51,689 nt of DNA from an uncultured SAR86 cluster bacterium (GCA_902514645.1 CABXRO010000009.1:1-51689); one strand, 5' to 3'; shown: positions 25,996 to 41,674, numbered from the stretch's first letter. Made by a program: numbers and translations. The notes: generated from the letters alone by a model not told the origin.

Positions 25996-26898
25996 ATGAA
26001 AGAAGAACCTCCAAGTATAAGTGCTCAACCTGAAAAGTTGGGCTTGATAAAACGCATCAAAAGCTATTTTAGGGATTTCCACATAAGGATTTCTTTTAAA
26101 CCAACGAATCAAGATGAACTTACTTCTGTTTTGAGGAATGCAGAGGAAAACAACCTTATTGATAAAGGAGTCTTAGATATGATGGAAGAAACCATAGATT
26201 TTTCTTCCACACCAGTAAAAGAAGTCATGGTCCCTAAAACTCAAGTTATATCAATAAAGGAGAGTGAGAGTTTAGATGAATTCTTTCCAAGAATTTTAGA
26301 ATCTGCCCATTCAAGATTTCCTGTTTTTGATGAGCCCCAAGAAAAAATTAAAGGTATTTTGTTAGCAAAAGATTTATTGAAATTTGGCCCTGGTTTATTA
26401 GGACAAGATGAAAATTTAAATTTTGATTTATCTCAGATTTTAAGACCGATAAATTTTATTCCCGAAAGTAAAAAAATCAACATCCTCTTGGAGGAATTTA
26501 AAACCAATAGAAGCCACATGGCTGCTGTTGTAGATGAGTTTGGCGAAATCAGTGGAATTGTAACAATCGAAGATGTACTTGAAGAAATTGTTGGAGAAAT
26601 TAAAGACGAAACCGATATCAGCGAGTCAGAAGACATTATTCAATTAACTGAAAATGAATTTAATGTATCTGCTTTGACGGATATTGATACTTTTAATGAA
26701 CGCTTTTCTAGTTCTTTTGAGGCTACTGACTTCGATACAATTGGCGGTATAGTTTTAAATGCATTTGGAAAAATTCCACTTGTGAATGATACGATTGAAA
26801 TCCATAATTTTAATTTCACTGTTCTATCGGCAAATAAAAGACAAATTTTAAAATTGAGAATTAAGGTTACAGAAAACGAGATAGATCAATCTTCTTAA
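25996..26898 (+). CDS. ybeX: CorC/YbeX-family CBS-domain protein
   Basis: A 300-residue soluble protein with a tandem CBS pair (about 75-205), seen as V-M-V-P-K-T-Q-V and later V-V-D-E-F-G-E-I-S-G-I-V-T-I-E-D-V-L-E-E-I-V-G-E-I, plus a C-terminal transporter-associated CorC/HlyC domain (about 215-295). It lacks the DUF21 membrane domain, as does E. coli YbeX. Roles in magnesium/cobalt efflux and ribosome metabolism have been proposed. In many gammaproteobacteria lnt follows; here katG does after a 116-base gap, and no lnt is in the window. Confidence 0.93.
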   Translation: MKEEPPSISAQPEKLGLIKRIKSYFRDFHIRISFKPTNQDELTSVLRNAEENNLIDKGVLDMMEETIDFSSTPVKEVMVPKTQVISIKESESLDEFFPRILESAHSRFPVFDEPQEKIKGILLAKDLLKFGPGLLGQDENLNFDLSQILRPINFIPESKKINILLEEFKTNRSHMAAVVDEFGEISGIVTIEDVLEEIVGEIKDETDISESEDIIQLTENEFNVSALTDIDTFNERFSSSFEATDFDTIGGIVLNAFGKIPLVNDTIEIHNFNFTVLSANKRQILKLRIKVTENEIDQSS

Positions 26899-27014
26899 TC
26901 TTACATTTAGAAAGTCCATTTTAATTCAAGTTAAAAAATTGAAATATACATATTTAAAAAAATCTTAAAAAATAGTTTAATATGTTAAGAATCTGTTTTT
27001 ATGAGGTGAAATAA

Positions 27015-29161
<2,147 letters not shown>

Positions 29162-29193
29162 CTCTTAGATCGAAAGTTCTTCTTGGCTTTTAA

Positions 29194-30505
<1,312 letters not shown>

Positions 30506-30506
<1 letters not shown>

Positions 30507-31861
30507 TAACTATCTAGATAACTACTGATCTCATAAATATCTGCTGGCGATAAAATTCCCGAGGCCAATTTCAATTCTAAAGTACTAATGATGAAATCGT
30601 ACTTAGCAGCAATGAGATCTCTTTGTGCTGAAAAATAGTTTTTTTCTGCATTTAACAAATCAACAATATTTCGGGTATTTTCTTCATAACCTACCATCGT
30701 TGCCTTGAGCGCAAAATTTGAAGATTTTAAAGAAGCTTTCCTAGCATTCACATTGGCTAAATTAGTTAATACAAATGTAAACTTTGTTTTTACATCCCTA
30801 ATTACAAATCTTTCAGTAAGAAGCTCTTGCTGATCTGCTTGCTCTGCTAGGGCTTTAGCTTCTCTTCTTTCTGCATGCAACAAGCCACCTGTAACAATTG
30901 GCCAATTGAATTCTAGACTATATCTAGTTTGCTCCACTCCATTTGGACCATAAGTCACCGGAGGGTTTGTTGCAGGATTAAAGTCAACAATACCTCTTGA
31001 ATTATTTTGAGTAAAACTTGCCACCAAATCTATATCTGGGAAATGAGAAGCAAGCTTTGCCTGAGAATTTTTCTTTGCTGCCGTTGCATTTAACTTTGAG
31101 GCTTTTAAGGCAAAACTATTTGCCATAGCCAATTCAGCCCACTGATCTTGTTCGATTGGGTCAGGTTTGCTTACAGGAAAATCATCATTTAAATCTTTAA
31201 TATCGGGAGCATCTCCAATGATTGAAATCATTGCCTCTCTTGCAAATTCAAGTTGTCCTTCGGAAGCAATTTTTGAAACCTTAGCCAAATCGTAAAAAGC
31301 TTGAGCCTCTTGATATTCAGATTTAGAAGATACACCTTCTTCGTAAAGTCGTTTGGTTCGATCTCGTTGTTTTTTGATTGACTGCTCTTCTAATCTTGCA
31401 ACCTCAAGATTTTTCTTAGCTTTGAGAAGATTGAAATAAACGTTGGAGATTCTGATAATTGTTTCTTGTTGTGAAAGTGCAAATTTTGCCTCTGCAGCTT
31501 CACCCAATGCTTTGCCTTGAGAAAATTGAAACCAAGTATCAACTCTAAAAATTGGCTGTATCAAATTTGCCGAGTAATAATTAGAGTTACTTCCTTGGGT
31601 GTCAGTGAATAAAGCAGCATTCGATTCTGTATTTTCATTTTCATTCCAAGTAGTTCCTGCTCGTATTGAAAATTTAGGTAACAATCCTGCTAGGGCTTTA
31701 TTTTTTATTTCCTTGTTAGCATTGAATGTTGCCTCATCAATCTTCAGCTGAGGATCATTTGTTAAAGCAAGTTCATAAACGTCTGCTAATGTTGCAGAAA
31801 AACTTAGAGAGCTTAAAAAACAAAGAAAAAAAGTTACGAGAAATGACGAAAATTTTTCCAA
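30506..31861 (-). CDS. TolC-family outer-membrane efflux protein
   Basis: The start is set at TTG 31861 because gaggag lies 6 bases upstream and the protein then begins with a clean signal peptide (M-E-K-F-S-S-F-L, hydrophobic core, cleavage near S-F-S-A). The frame is open up to 32080 but that extension is antisense to thiC. The 451-residue protein starts T-L-A-D-V-Y-E-L-A-L-T-N-D-P and has the two repeated outer-membrane-efflux halves with long helices, as in TolC. It is the outer channel for RND/ABC/type I export. No partner pump is adjacent; tolC upstream of mutM suggests a general-purpose channel. Confidence 0.9.
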
Positions 31862-31882
31862 AATAGGCTCCTCATGAGTTAA

Positions 31883-31888
31883 ATTATA
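31883..31888 (-). promoter_or_regulatory. -10 element of the tolC-like gene
   Basis: A TATAAT on the minus strand lies 21 bases before TTG 31861, leaving room for the gaggag Shine-Dalgarno. It lies in the 85-base divergent tolC-thiC gap. Confidence 0.45.
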
Positions 31889-31930
31889 AAAATAAGTCTC
31901 ATAATAATTTTTTGTTAGCTCTTTTTCCAT

Positions 31931-31936
31931 TAAAAT
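31931..31936 (+). promoter_or_regulatory. -10-like element (TAAAAT) of thiC
   Basis: TAAAAT lies 10 bases before the GTG of thiC; no Shine-Dalgarno sequence follows. With transcription from here there is no space for a TPP riboswitch, and no thi-box sequence is seen in the 85-base gap. Confidence 0.35.
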
Positions 31937-31946
31937 AAAAAAATAA

Positions 31947-33706
<1,760 letters not shown>

Positions 33707-33707
<1 letters not shown>

Positions 33708-34183
33708 TGAAACAACAAGGCGATCAAATTTCAGATGCCACTCTCAGAAAACTTGGATCAGAGGGCATTGATTCCATACAACTTAGTGAATATTCAAAAA
33801 ACAAAAAATTAGTACTTATCGGAGTTCCCGGTGCATTTACTCCTACTTGTTCAATAAATCATGTCCCAGGTTTTATTGAAAAAGCGGATGAAATTCTTTC
33901 AAAAGGTGTTGATGAAATAATTTGTATTTCAGTAACTAATCCTTGGGTGATGGATGCTTGGGGAAAAAATTTAAACGCAGATAAAATCACCATGTTATCT
34001 GATGGAAACTGCGAATTCACTGAGAGCATGGGACTCATCATGGATGGTAGCGGCTTTGGTCTTGGGCAAGTATCGTCGAGATATGCAGCTATCGTCGAAG
34101 ATGGAAAAATAAATTGCATACTTGCCGAAAAAGGCGGGGCATTTGAAGTAAGTAGTGCAGAAAAAATTCTAGAACAGTTATAA
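33707..34183 (+). CDS. Peroxiredoxin (Prx5/AhpC-TSA type)
   Basis: A 158-residue Prx5-type peroxiredoxin. The peroxidatic Cys is C48 in P-G-A-F-T-P-T-C-S. A second Cys in K-I-N-C-I-L could resolve it, as in Prx5 proteins. It reduces hydrogen and alkyl peroxides with glutathione/glutaredoxin or thioredoxin. Its start interlocks with the thiC stop, and parE begins 3 bases after its stop, so four functionally unrelated genes share an operon. Confidence 0.92.
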
Positions 34184-34186
34184 AGT

Positions 34187-36082
34187 TTGGCTAATAGAGA
34201 CTATACATCTGAATCCATTGAGGTGCTTTCGGGTCTAGAGCCCGTGAGAAAAAGACCTGGAATGTATACCGATACAACCAGTCCTAATCACTTAGTGATG
34301 GAGGTAATTGATAATAGTGTGGATGAAGCTTTAGCCGGCTATGCAAAAGAAATTGCTGTTGTTTTAAATAAAGATTTTTCCGTATCTGTCGAAGATGATG
34401 GCAGAGGCATGCCAGTTGATATTCATCCTGAAGAAAAAGTACCAGGCGTAGAATTAATATTTTCTAGATTACATGCAGGGGCAAAGTTTTCAAATAAAGA
34501 TTACATTTTTTCTGGTGGTCTTCACGGTGTTGGTGTTTCAGTTGTAAATGCTCTTTCAACTTACCTCGATGCGGAAATAAAACGAGACGGAAAAAAGTAT
34601 GAGATTAAATTTAAAGACAGTATTAAGAAAAAAGATCTTAAGGTTATAGACAGTGTTGGACAAAGAAATTCGGGAACAAAAATTTTATTCAAAGCCGATC
34701 CATCATTTTTTGATACCGAAAAAATTTCTGGAAAATATCTTTCCAATTCACTCAAAGCAAAAGCCGTCCTTTGCCCAGGTCTTAAAATTAAATTCAAGGA
34801 TGAGGTTAACAAGACAAGAGAAGAGTGGTGTTTCGTTGATGGGCTTGGAAAATATTTAAGAACTTCGCTTGGCGAAGGTGAATATCTTCCTGAAGAACCA
34901 ATTGAAGGTGAGTTCGAGGATGAGGAAAACTCTCTGGCTTGGGCAGTGGCATGGGAATTAAGAGACCAGGAAAGTATTACAGAAAGTTATGTAAACCTTA
35001 TTCCTACCATTCAAGGCGGTACGCACGTTGTTGGCATGCGAACTGGAATAACCGATGCCTTAAAAGAGTTTTGCGAATATCGAAATTTAATTCCAAAAGG
35101 CGTAAAAATTACCGCAGATGATGTTTGGAAAAACGCCTCATATGTTCTCTCCGCAAAACTAAAAGATCCTCAATTTTCTGGGCAGACTAAAGAGAAACTT
35201 TCTTCGAAAGATTTTCAAACAATTTCAGCGAATATTACTAGAGATGCTTTTGCTATTTGGCTAAACAAAGAAACAGAGCTAGCAGAGAGAATTGCTAATA
35301 TCGCAATAGATAACGCGCAAAAGAGAGTTAAGGAAAGCAAATCTGTAGAGAGAAAAAAAGTTACCAAAGGAGTAACTCTTCCAGGAAAACTTTCTGATTG
35401 CGTCTCATCTAATTACGAAGAAACCGAGTTGTTTTTAGTTGAAGGAGATTCAGCAGGCGGTTCTGCGAAACAGGCTAGGGACAGAAAATTTCAAGCTGTT
35501 ATGGCTCTAAAAGGCAAAATTTTAAACACTTGGGAAGTTGATACCGATGCGGTCAACCAATCGCAAGAGGTAAAAGATATTGGCATGGCGATTGGCTTGC
35601 AACCTGGATGTAGAGTCTTGGACGGCCTACGATATGGCAAGATATGTATCTTGGCAGACGCAGATTCTGATGGTCTACATATTGCAACATTGATATGTGC
35701 TTTATTTCTCAAACATTTCAGACCCTTAGTAGAGGAAGGAAGGTTATATGTAGCACAACCTCCTTTATTTAGAATCGATCAAGGTAAGGATATTTATTAT
35801 GCTCTGGATGAAAAGGAAAAAGACGATTTAGTTAAAAAACTCACAACACAAAATAAAAGAACCAAAGTTGAAATACAAAGATTCAAAGGCTTAGGGGAAA
35901 TGAATCCGTCTCAATTGAAAGAAACTACTATGTCTCAAGACGTAAGAAAATTACTGCAACTAAAATTAGAAAAAGGGAATAGTGCAACTACGATGTTCAA
36001 TATGCTGCTCTCTAAAAAAAGAGCTCCTGATAGAAAAAGTTGGTTAGAAAATAAAGGAGATTTAGCAAGTATCAATGAGTAG
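34187..36082 (+). CDS. parE: DNA topoisomerase IV subunit B
   Basis: A 631-residue type IIA ATPase subunit with TTG start. GHKL motifs [10 protein letters not shown] and the G-G-L-H-G-V-G lid are clear. The TOPRIM domain has E-G-D-S-A-G-G-S and the ParE-type L-N-T-W-E-V and [10 protein letters not shown]; GyrB would carry D-V-D-G-S-H-I and, in gammaproteobacteria, a longer C-terminal insertion. It is followed by parC with an 8-base overlap. It decatenates daughter chromosomes. Confidence 0.96.
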   Translation: MANRDYTSESIEVLSGLEPVRKRPGMYTDTTSPNHLVMEVIDNSVDEALAGYAKEIAVVLNKDFSVSVEDDGRGMPVDIHPEEKVPGVELIFSRLHAGAKFSNKDYIFSGGLHGVGVSVVNALSTYLDAEIKRDGKKYEIKFKDSIKKKDLKVIDSVGQRNSGTKILFKADPSFFDTEKISGKYLSNSLKAKAVLCPGLKIKFKDEVNKTREEWCFVDGLGKYLRTSLGEGEYLPEEPIEGEFEDEENSLAWAVAWELRDQESITESYVNLIPTIQGGTHVVGMRTGITDALKEFCEYRNLIPKGVKITADDVWKNASYVLSAKLKDPQFSGQTKEKLSSKDFQTISANITRDAFAIWLNKETELAERIANIAIDNAQKRVKESKSVERKKVTKGVTLPGKLSDCVSSNYEETELFLVEGDSAGGSAKQARDRKFQAVMALKGKILNTWEVDTDAVNQSQEVKDIGMAIGLQPGCRVLDGLRYGKICILADADSDGLHIATLICALFLKHFRPLVEEGRLYVAQPPLFRIDQGKDIYYALDEKEKDDLVKKLTTQNKRTKVEIQRFKGLGEMNPSQLKETTMSQDVRKLLQLKLEKGNSATTMFNMLLSKKRAPDRKSWLENKGDLASINE

Positions 36083-38303
36083 AGAGAAAAGCTTAAGTAT
36101 TGGCGGCTTTGCAGAGAAAGCCTATCTCGATTACTCCATGTATGTAATCTTAGATAGGGCACTTCCTTTTATTGGAGATGGCTTAAAGCCAGTCCAACGA
36201 AGAATAATTTATGCTATGTCCGAAATTGGATTGAAATCTACATCGAAGTTTAAGAAAAGCGCAAGAACCGTAGGTGAAGTTATAGGTAAATTTCATCCTC
36301 ATGGAGACAATGCTGCCTATGAAGCAATGGTTTTAATGGCACAAAATTTCTCTACCAGGTACCCCTTGATAGAAGGACAAGGTAATTGGGGTTCTCTTGA
36401 TGACCCAAAAAGTTTTGCGGCAGTGAGGTATACAGAGTGTAGGCTTTCCGCCTATGCACAAGTATTACTTTCGGAATTATCTCAAGGAACTGTAGATTGG
36501 GGTCCTAATTTTGATGGTACTCTGATTGAACCAAGATTTTTATCATCAAGAATTCCAAATGTATTACTCAACGGTGCTTCTGGCATTGCAGTAGGCATGG
36601 CAACAGATATTCCACCACATAATTTAAAAGAAGTTGTGGATGCAACCATCGCCCTTATTGACTCTCCCAAACTTTCTGTAAAAGAGCTTCTAAAAATTAT
36701 TCCAGCACCTGACTTTCCAACCAAAGCAGAAATTATTTCAACGCCTGAAGAACTTTTGGAAATGTATCAGACTGGAAGAGGGGCAGTTAAGTTAAGAGCA
36801 ACATATGAAATAGAGAACGGAGAGGTTGTCATTACAGCTCTTCCTTATCAGGTTTCAACAACAAGGATTCTGGAACAAATTGCCGCACAAATTGATTCCA
36901 AAAAAATGAATTTAATAGAAGATCTTAGAGACGAAAGCGATGGTGAAAACCCAGTGAGAATTATAGTCGTGCCAAGATCTAATAGAGTTGATAAAGATGC
37001 TTTGATGAGTCATCTCTTTGCAACAACAGATTTGCAAAAGAATGTCAGAGTTAATCTGAATGTGATTGGTTTAAGTGGAAGGCCAAAAGTTTTTGACTTA
37101 AGAGAAATTCTAAAAGAATGGATCACTTTTAGAACACAAACTGTCAAAAGAAGACTGCAACACAGATTAGATTGGCTCAACGATAGATTGCATATTCTTG
37201 AAGGTTTGATGATTGCTTATCTAAATTTAGATGAGGTAATTAAAATAATCAGAACTCATGACGATCCAAAAAAACAATTAATCAAAAAATTCAAACTCAC
37301 TGAAATTCAGGCAAATGCCATTCTTGATATTCGCCTGCGCCAACTCGCAAAGCTTGAAGAACAAATCATCATCGAAGAAAGGGATTCATTAAAAGCAGAA
37401 GCAAAGGAAATTGAAAAAATACTTAATTCAGCATCTCGCTTAAAAACCCTTATTAAAAAAGAGCTAAAAGAAGATCAGGAAGAATTTGGGGATGAAAGAA
37501 ACAGCATGCTTGCCGAGGCAGAGGAAGCAAAAGCTTTTGATGAAAAGGAACTCATTTCAAACGATCCAATGACTGTGGTTTTATCAGAAAAAGGTTGGAT
37601 TCGAGCTGCCAAAGGATATGATGTGGATGTAGAAGGCTTGCAATACAGAGAGGGCGATTCTTACTTATCTTCGTCTTTTGCAAGAAACAGCCAAAATGCA
37701 GTTCTATTAGATAATTTTGGCAAAGCCTATACTTTACCCATTCATCAATTGCCATCTGCAAGAGGTCAAGGCGATCCAGTTTCAGGAAAGATCAATGCCC
37801 AATCCGGAGCAACTTTTCCTGGTGTGATTGCAGGATCAGGGGAAACCTTGGCTGTGTTAGCGTCTAATTTAGGCTATGGTTTTGTGGTTAAGTTGGGAGA
37901 CCTGCAAACAAAAAACAAATCCGGTAAAGCGGCTTTGAATGCGAAGAATGCTAAGCCAATCACACCTAAAATTCTTTCAGCAGTTGAGGAAAATTACATT
38001 GCCTCGATTACTCAAGAAGGCAAAATGTTAATTATAGAAGCAGGCGAGTTACCAATATTAGGAAAAGGCAAGGGTAATAAAATCATTTCAATTGATAAAA
38101 AGAAGTTTGAAGCTAAAGAAGACCAACTCATGTATTTGGTAACCTTTAAAAAAGGAGAGTCCATAAAACTCTACAGTGGTAAACAACATTTTGTTATTAA
38201 GCCGAATGATTTAGAGAATTTTCTAGGAAATCGTGGCAGAAAAGGAAACTTCCTTCCAAAAGGTTATCGCAAAGTTGATAAAGTTGAAGTAATCGCTGAG
38301 TAA
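36075..38303 (+). CDS. parC: DNA topoisomerase IV subunit A
   Basis: A 742-residue ParC. The DNA-cleaving Tyr is Y119 (A-A-V-R-Y-T-E), matching E. coli Tyr120. The quinolone-determining segment reads [11 protein letters not shown]: the Ser80-equivalent is N79, while the Glu84-equivalent E83 is kept. A long coiled coil and a reduced C-terminal beta-pinwheel follow. It forms heterotetramers with ParE. The stop is directly against the convergent argD stop (TAATTA). Confidence 0.97.
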   Translation: MSREKSLSIGGFAEKAYLDYSMYVILDRALPFIGDGLKPVQRRIIYAMSEIGLKSTSKFKKSARTVGEVIGKFHPHGDNAAYEAMVLMAQNFSTRYPLIEGQGNWGSLDDPKSFAAVRYTECRLSAYAQVLLSELSQGTVDWGPNFDGTLIEPRFLSSRIPNVLLNGASGIAVGMATDIPPHNLKEVVDATIALIDSPKLSVKELLKIIPAPDFPTKAEIISTPEELLEMYQTGRGAVKLRATYEIENGEVVITALPYQVSTTRILEQIAAQIDSKKMNLIEDLRDESDGENPVRIIVVPRSNRVDKDALMSHLFATTDLQKNVRVNLNVIGLSGRPKVFDLREILKEWITFRTQTVKRRLQHRLDWLNDRLHILEGLMIAYLNLDEVIKIIRTHDDPKKQLIKKFKLTEIQANAILDIRLRQLAKLEEQIIIEERDSLKAEAKEIEKILNSASRLKTLIKKELKEDQEEFGDERNSMLAEAEEAKAFDEKELISNDPMTVVLSEKGWIRAAKGYDVDVEGLQYREGDSYLSSSFARNSQNAVLLDNFGKAYTLPIHQLPSARGQGDPVSGKINAQSGATFPGVIAGSGETLAVLASNLGYGFVVKLGDLQTKNKSGKAALNAKNAKPITPKILSAVEENYIASITQEGKMLIIEAGELPILGKGKGNKIISIDKKKFEAKEDQLMYLVTFKKGESIKLYSGKQHFVIKPNDLENFLGNRGRKGNFLPKGYRKVDKVEVIAE

Positions 38304-39497
38304 TTACTTCAAAGCTTTGACAGCCTTTTCAAATCTTTTAAAACCTTCTTCAATCTCTTTATCTGAAATAATTAATGAAGGAGCAATTCTAATTGTATTT
38401 TCTCCAGCAGCTTGAACTAATATCAATCCTTTTTTATAACAGGCATTGATAAAGTCTTTTGCTTTTATTCTTTTAAAGTCACAACAAATCCAAAGACCAG
38501 CTGATCTTACATCTTTAAATAAATCATACTTTTCCGATAATTTATTTAATTGTTCATGGAAATTGAATGTTTTTTTCATTACACCTTTTAAAACTTTTTG
38601 AGTAGATACTATTTCTATAACTTTTTTTGCAACCTCGCAGGCAAGTGGATTTCCCCCAAAAGTACTACCATGAGTACCTGGTTGAAATGCTTTAGCAATT
38701 TTACCAGTTGTTAAAGTTGCCCCAATAGGTATTCCGCCGCCAAGGCCCTTTGCCAAAGTGGAAATGTCTGGCTTAACCCCATAACCCATGTAAGCCATTA
38801 AAGATCCTGTTCTGCCAATACCACTTTGCACTTCATCAAATATCAAAAGACAGCCTTTTTCATTGGCTAATTTTCTGAGACCCTCTAAAAAAGGATTTTT
38901 TGCTCTGATTATTCCCGACTCTCCAAGAATAGGTTCTACAAAAATAGCAGCGGTTTTTTTAGAAATAGCTCTTTTAACAGACTTAAGATCATTAAATTTT
39001 GCTCTTTTGAATCCTTGCAGAAGTGGACCGAAACCTGTTTTTTGGAATTTAGAATCACCGGCAGTTATATTCAACATTGATCTGCCATGAAAAGCATTCG
39101 TAAAAACAATGATTTCATGTTTTTCTGGTTTGCCTTGGTCGAAATAATATTTTCTGGCTAACTTAATTGCTGCTTCATTTGCTTCATTTCCAGAATTTGA
39201 AAAAAATACTTTATCCGCAAAAGTTTTATCGGCAAGTATTTTGCTTAATTCTAAAGCTGGTTTGTTATATAAATAATTACTTACATGCCAAAGCTTTGTT
39301 GATTGTTCTTTTAAAACTTTATTCAGTTGTGGATGAGAATGGCCCAGACAAGTAACAGCAATACCTCCGCCAAAATCTATGTAGTCTTTCCCTTGTTCGT
39401 CCCATAAAACTGATTTTTTTCCTTTGACGGGAATAAATGATGCCGGAGCATAATTTGGCATCAGGGAAGTTCTATTTATAGAATTTATCTTTTTCAT
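38304..39497 (-). CDS. argD: Acetylornithine aminotransferase
   Basis: A 397-residue class III PLP aminotransferase. F-S-N-S-G-N-E-A-N-E-A-A-I-K, the PLP-binding D-E-V-Q-S-G-I-G-R-T-G and the Schiff-base lysine region T-L-A-K-G-L-G-G-G-I-P-I-G are seen, and S-T-F-G-G-N-P-L-A follows. It makes N-acetylornithine in arginine synthesis and may also act in DAP synthesis, relevant because lysA and dapF are in this window. It is a single gene, convergent with parC and divergent from the DUF2244 gene. Confidence 0.93.
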   Translation of the reverse strand: MKKINSINRTSLMPNYAPASFIPVKGKKSVLWDEQGKDYIDFGGGIAVTCLGHSHPQLNKVLKEQSTKLWHVSNYLYNKPALELSKILADKTFADKVFFSNSGNEANEAAIKLARKYYFDQGKPEKHEIIVFTNAFHGRSMLNITAGDSKFQKTGFGPLLQGFKRAKFNDLKSVKRAISKKTAAIFVEPILGESGIIRAKNPFLEGLRKLANEKGCLLIFDEVQSGIGRTGSLMAYMGYGVKPDISTLAKGLGGGIPIGATLTTGKIAKAFQPGTHGSTFGGNPLACEVAKKVIEIVSTQKVLKGVMKKTFNFHEQLNKLSEKYDLFKDVRSAGLWICCDFKRIKAKDFINACYKKGLILVQAAGENTIRIAPSLIISDKEIEEGFKRFEKAVKALK

Positions 39498-39564
39498 CTT
39501 TTGCTATTGAATGGTCAAAATATCATAATCTAGACTTACATTTTCACAAAAAGATATTTTATTA

Positions 39565-40047
39565 ATGGTTATAACCGAACAATTAGATAATGGATATAGA
39601 TTATCCCTAATGCCAAATAGTTCAATTTCTTGGCAGGGTAGCCTTCTATTTTTGGGGCTGATTTCCTTTCCTATAAGTATTATCGGCTTAACCTTCTTTT
39701 TTTATGGCGCTCCAATTATTCTTCCCTTTGCAGGGCTAGAAATCTTAATTGTAGGAAGTGCTTTATATGTGGTATTCAAGAAAAGTTCAAAGAAAGAAAT
39801 AATTACGCTAACAAAGGAAAAATTGACTATAGAAAAAGGACTTTTTAGGCCAGATGCCGTTTCAGAGTTTATTCGAGAGTGGTCATATGTTTTTGTTGAA
39901 AAACCGTCTCACCATTGGTATCCAATAAAAATTGTTATTTCTTCAAAGGGAGAGAAAATTCCTGTCGGTAACTTTTTAACAGAGGAAGAAAAAAAAGAAT
40001 TTGTAAACAGTTTGGAAGAAATTATCAGCGAATATCGAGCAGACTAA
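39565..40047 (+). CDS. DUF2244 membrane protein
   Basis: A 160-residue protein with two closely spaced membrane helices (about 24-46 and 50-70, containing the family's L-P-F-A-G-L-E motif), then a cytoplasmic beta-rich domain. DUF2244 proteins are small proteobacterial inner-membrane proteins, often found near cytochrome oxidase or maturation genes; their function is unknown. Here it stands alone between argD and an acyl-CoA dehydrogenase, so the neighbours give no clue. Confidence 0.82.
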   Translation: MVITEQLDNGYRLSLMPNSSISWQGSLLFLGLISFPISIIGLTFFFYGAPIILPFAGLEILIVGSALYVVFKKSSKKEIITLTKEKLTIEKGLFRPDAVSEFIREWSYVFVEKPSHHWYPIKIVISSKGEKIPVGNFLTEEEKKEFVNSLEEIISEYRAD

Positions 40048-40048
40048 C

Positions 40049-41215
40049 TTACTTTGCTCTCTGATTGAAACGTCTACCAATCATTGCTGATGCAATATTC
40101 ACTTTCTGAACATCAATTGTTCCACCGGCTATTCCCCAACCAAAAGAATCTCGGACGCGTCTTTCCATTTTGTATTCTTTATTGAATCCATAACCGCCCA
40201 TAAGCTGCATTGCATTGGTTGTGACTTCTCTTGCTATTTCATTGGCAAAACATTTTGCGGTGCTTGATTCTAATATATCAGGTAAACCGTTGGCGGCATT
40301 GAATACTGCACGGTGAATCAAAAGTCTAGACGCCTCTACCCTGATTAGCATGTCTGCAAGTTTGATTTGCACTGCTTGAAAATCAACCAATTGCTTACCA
40401 AATTGTTCTCTTTCTTGAACGTATTCTTTTACGTAATCTAAGGCTGCTGCTGCTTGAGATAGAGCCATTGTCGCGTTCCCACACCTTTCTAAATCAAAGG
40501 TTTCCATTAATTTTTTGAACCCATCTTCAGGCTCAACCAATAAATTATCAATTGGAACTTCTACGTTATCAAAGTAAATATCTGCTGAAGGTATTCCACG
40601 CCAACCCATAAGGCTTTCACTATTTCCGAAAGTTAGTCCTGGTGTATCGATATCTACAAAAACAGCACCAATGCCTTTTGCAGCAGGAGCATCAGACATC
40701 CTTGCATAAACTACATAACCATCAGAGTGACCAGCACCGGAACACCAACGTTTGGTTCCATTTATTACGATTTTGTTTCCTTTAATTTCAGCTTTAGTTG
40801 TCAAATCAGTTAAGCCAGTTCCAGCATTAGGTTCTGACATACTTACAGCTACCACCATTTCACCCTTACAAACCTTGGGGATCACTCTTTTCTTAAGTGC
40901 ATCCGATCCGAAATGCTCAATGACCTTTACAGGACCGGCATTTGCTTCAAATACAGGCCAACCAACTGCGGAAGATATCTTTCCAAATTCTTCGAGTACT
41001 ATGATGGCATCAAGATTGGAAAGCCCAAGTCCACCATACTCCGTTGGCGTATTGATTCCCAAAAAGCCTAAATCACCAATTTTTTTTAGGACATCCTTTG
41101 GAACAGGATTTGCTGATTCTTCCATTTCATCAGCCAATGTAGTTAATTCTTTTTGAGCAAAATCCCTTGCAACTTTTTGCAACTCTAATTGTTCTGAGGT
41201 TAATTTAAAATCCAT
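40049..41215 (-). CDS. Acyl-CoA dehydrogenase
   Basis: A 388-residue FAD flavoprotein. The start is ATG 41215 (M-D-F-K-L-T-S-E-Q); an upstream in-frame GTG lies inside the promoter. The flavin/substrate block S-M-S-E-P-N-A-G-T and the C-terminal Q-L-M-G-G-Y-G-F are present. The usual C-terminal catalytic Glu (Y-E-G-T) is replaced by A-G-G-T, while F-D-L-E-R carries a Glu (E243) at the place used by isovaleryl-CoA dehydrogenase-type enzymes. That suggests a branched-chain or otherwise non-standard substrate. It probably uses ETF as electron acceptor. The divergent neighbour is a thioesterase. Confidence 0.9.
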   Translation of the reverse strand: MDFKLTSEQLELQKVARDFAQKELTTLADEMEESANPVPKDVLKKIGDLGFLGINTPTEYGGLGLSNLDAIIVLEEFGKISSAVGWPVFEANAGPVKVIEHFGSDALKKRVIPKVCKGEMVVAVSMSEPNAGTGLTDLTTKAEIKGNKIVINGTKRWCSGAGHSDGYVVYARMSDAPAAKGIGAVFVDIDTPGLTFGNSESLMGWRGIPSADIYFDNVEVPIDNLLVEPEDGFKKLMETFDLERCGNATMALSQAAAALDYVKEYVQEREQFGKQLVDFQAVQIKLADMLIRVEASRLLIHRAVFNAANGLPDILESSTAKCFANEIAREVTTNAMQLMGGYGFNKEYKMERRVRDSFGWGIAGGTIDVQKVNIASAMIGRRFNQRAK

Positions 41216-41227
41216 AATGAAAGGATA

Positions 41228-41233
41228 ATTATA
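41228..41233 (-). promoter_or_regulatory. Extended -10 element of the acyl-CoA dehydrogenase gene
   Basis: TATAAT on the minus strand, preceded by TG directly next to it, lies 12 bases before ATG 41215, and no Shine-Dalgarno follows. The predicted 5' leader is about 6 bases. Confidence 0.5.
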
Positions 41234-41243
41234 CACATTGAGT

Positions 41244-41249
41244 TAAAAT
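41244..41249 (+). promoter_or_regulatory. -10-like element (TAAAAT) of the thioesterase gene
   Basis: TAAAAT lies 7 bases before ATG 41257. The bases between (CATCACC) resemble those in the mpl leader (CATCAA), and no Shine-Dalgarno is present. Confidence 0.4.
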
Positions 41250-41256
41250 CATCACC

Positions 41257-41673
41257 ATGACCTCAGAAAAATTTTCTACACCTAAAGGTTATGAAATTCT
41301 TAATCAAACCGAAGATCATATTTCGAATATTGGACAAGGTTTTTATAAAAGAAATGAAGCAGGAGAGCTGATTATGGCTTTTTGGGTAAGACCTGAAAAC
41401 GGAAATTCTGGCGGAGTTGCTCATGGCGGAATGTTGATGAGTATCGCAGATTACTGTTTGTGTTCTGTTGCTATGGAATCAAAAGAAAATTATGCCGCAA
41501 CTATAAGTTTTAGGTCGGAATTCGTAGCCCCTTCAAAGGTTGGCTCTTTGGTAGAAATATTTACTAAGATTACAAAAGAAACAAGAAGTCTTGCTTTTGG
41601 ACAGGGACACATTGAATGTGAAGGAGAAATAGTCTTTAGTTTTTCTGGAATAGTAAAAAAGATAAAAAAATAA
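41257..41673 (+). CDS. PaaI-family hotdog thioesterase
   Basis: A 138-residue hotdog thioesterase. The active-site segment G-G-V-A-H-G-G-M-L-M-S-I-A-D matches the PaaI/4HBT-II H-G-G motif with a following Asp. It should hydrolyse acyl-CoA esters, substrate unknown. It is divergent from an acyl-CoA dehydrogenase across 41 bases, which suggests joint control of acyl-CoA turnover. The stop lies one base from the convergent phosphofructokinase stop. Confidence 0.88.
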   Translation: MTSEKFSTPKGYEILNQTEDHISNIGQGFYKRNEAGELIMAFWVRPENGNSGGVAHGGMLMSIADYCLCSVAMESKENYAATISFRSEFVAPSKVGSLVEIFTKITKETRSLAFGQGHIECEGEIVFSFSGIVKKIKK

Positions 41674-41674
41674 A

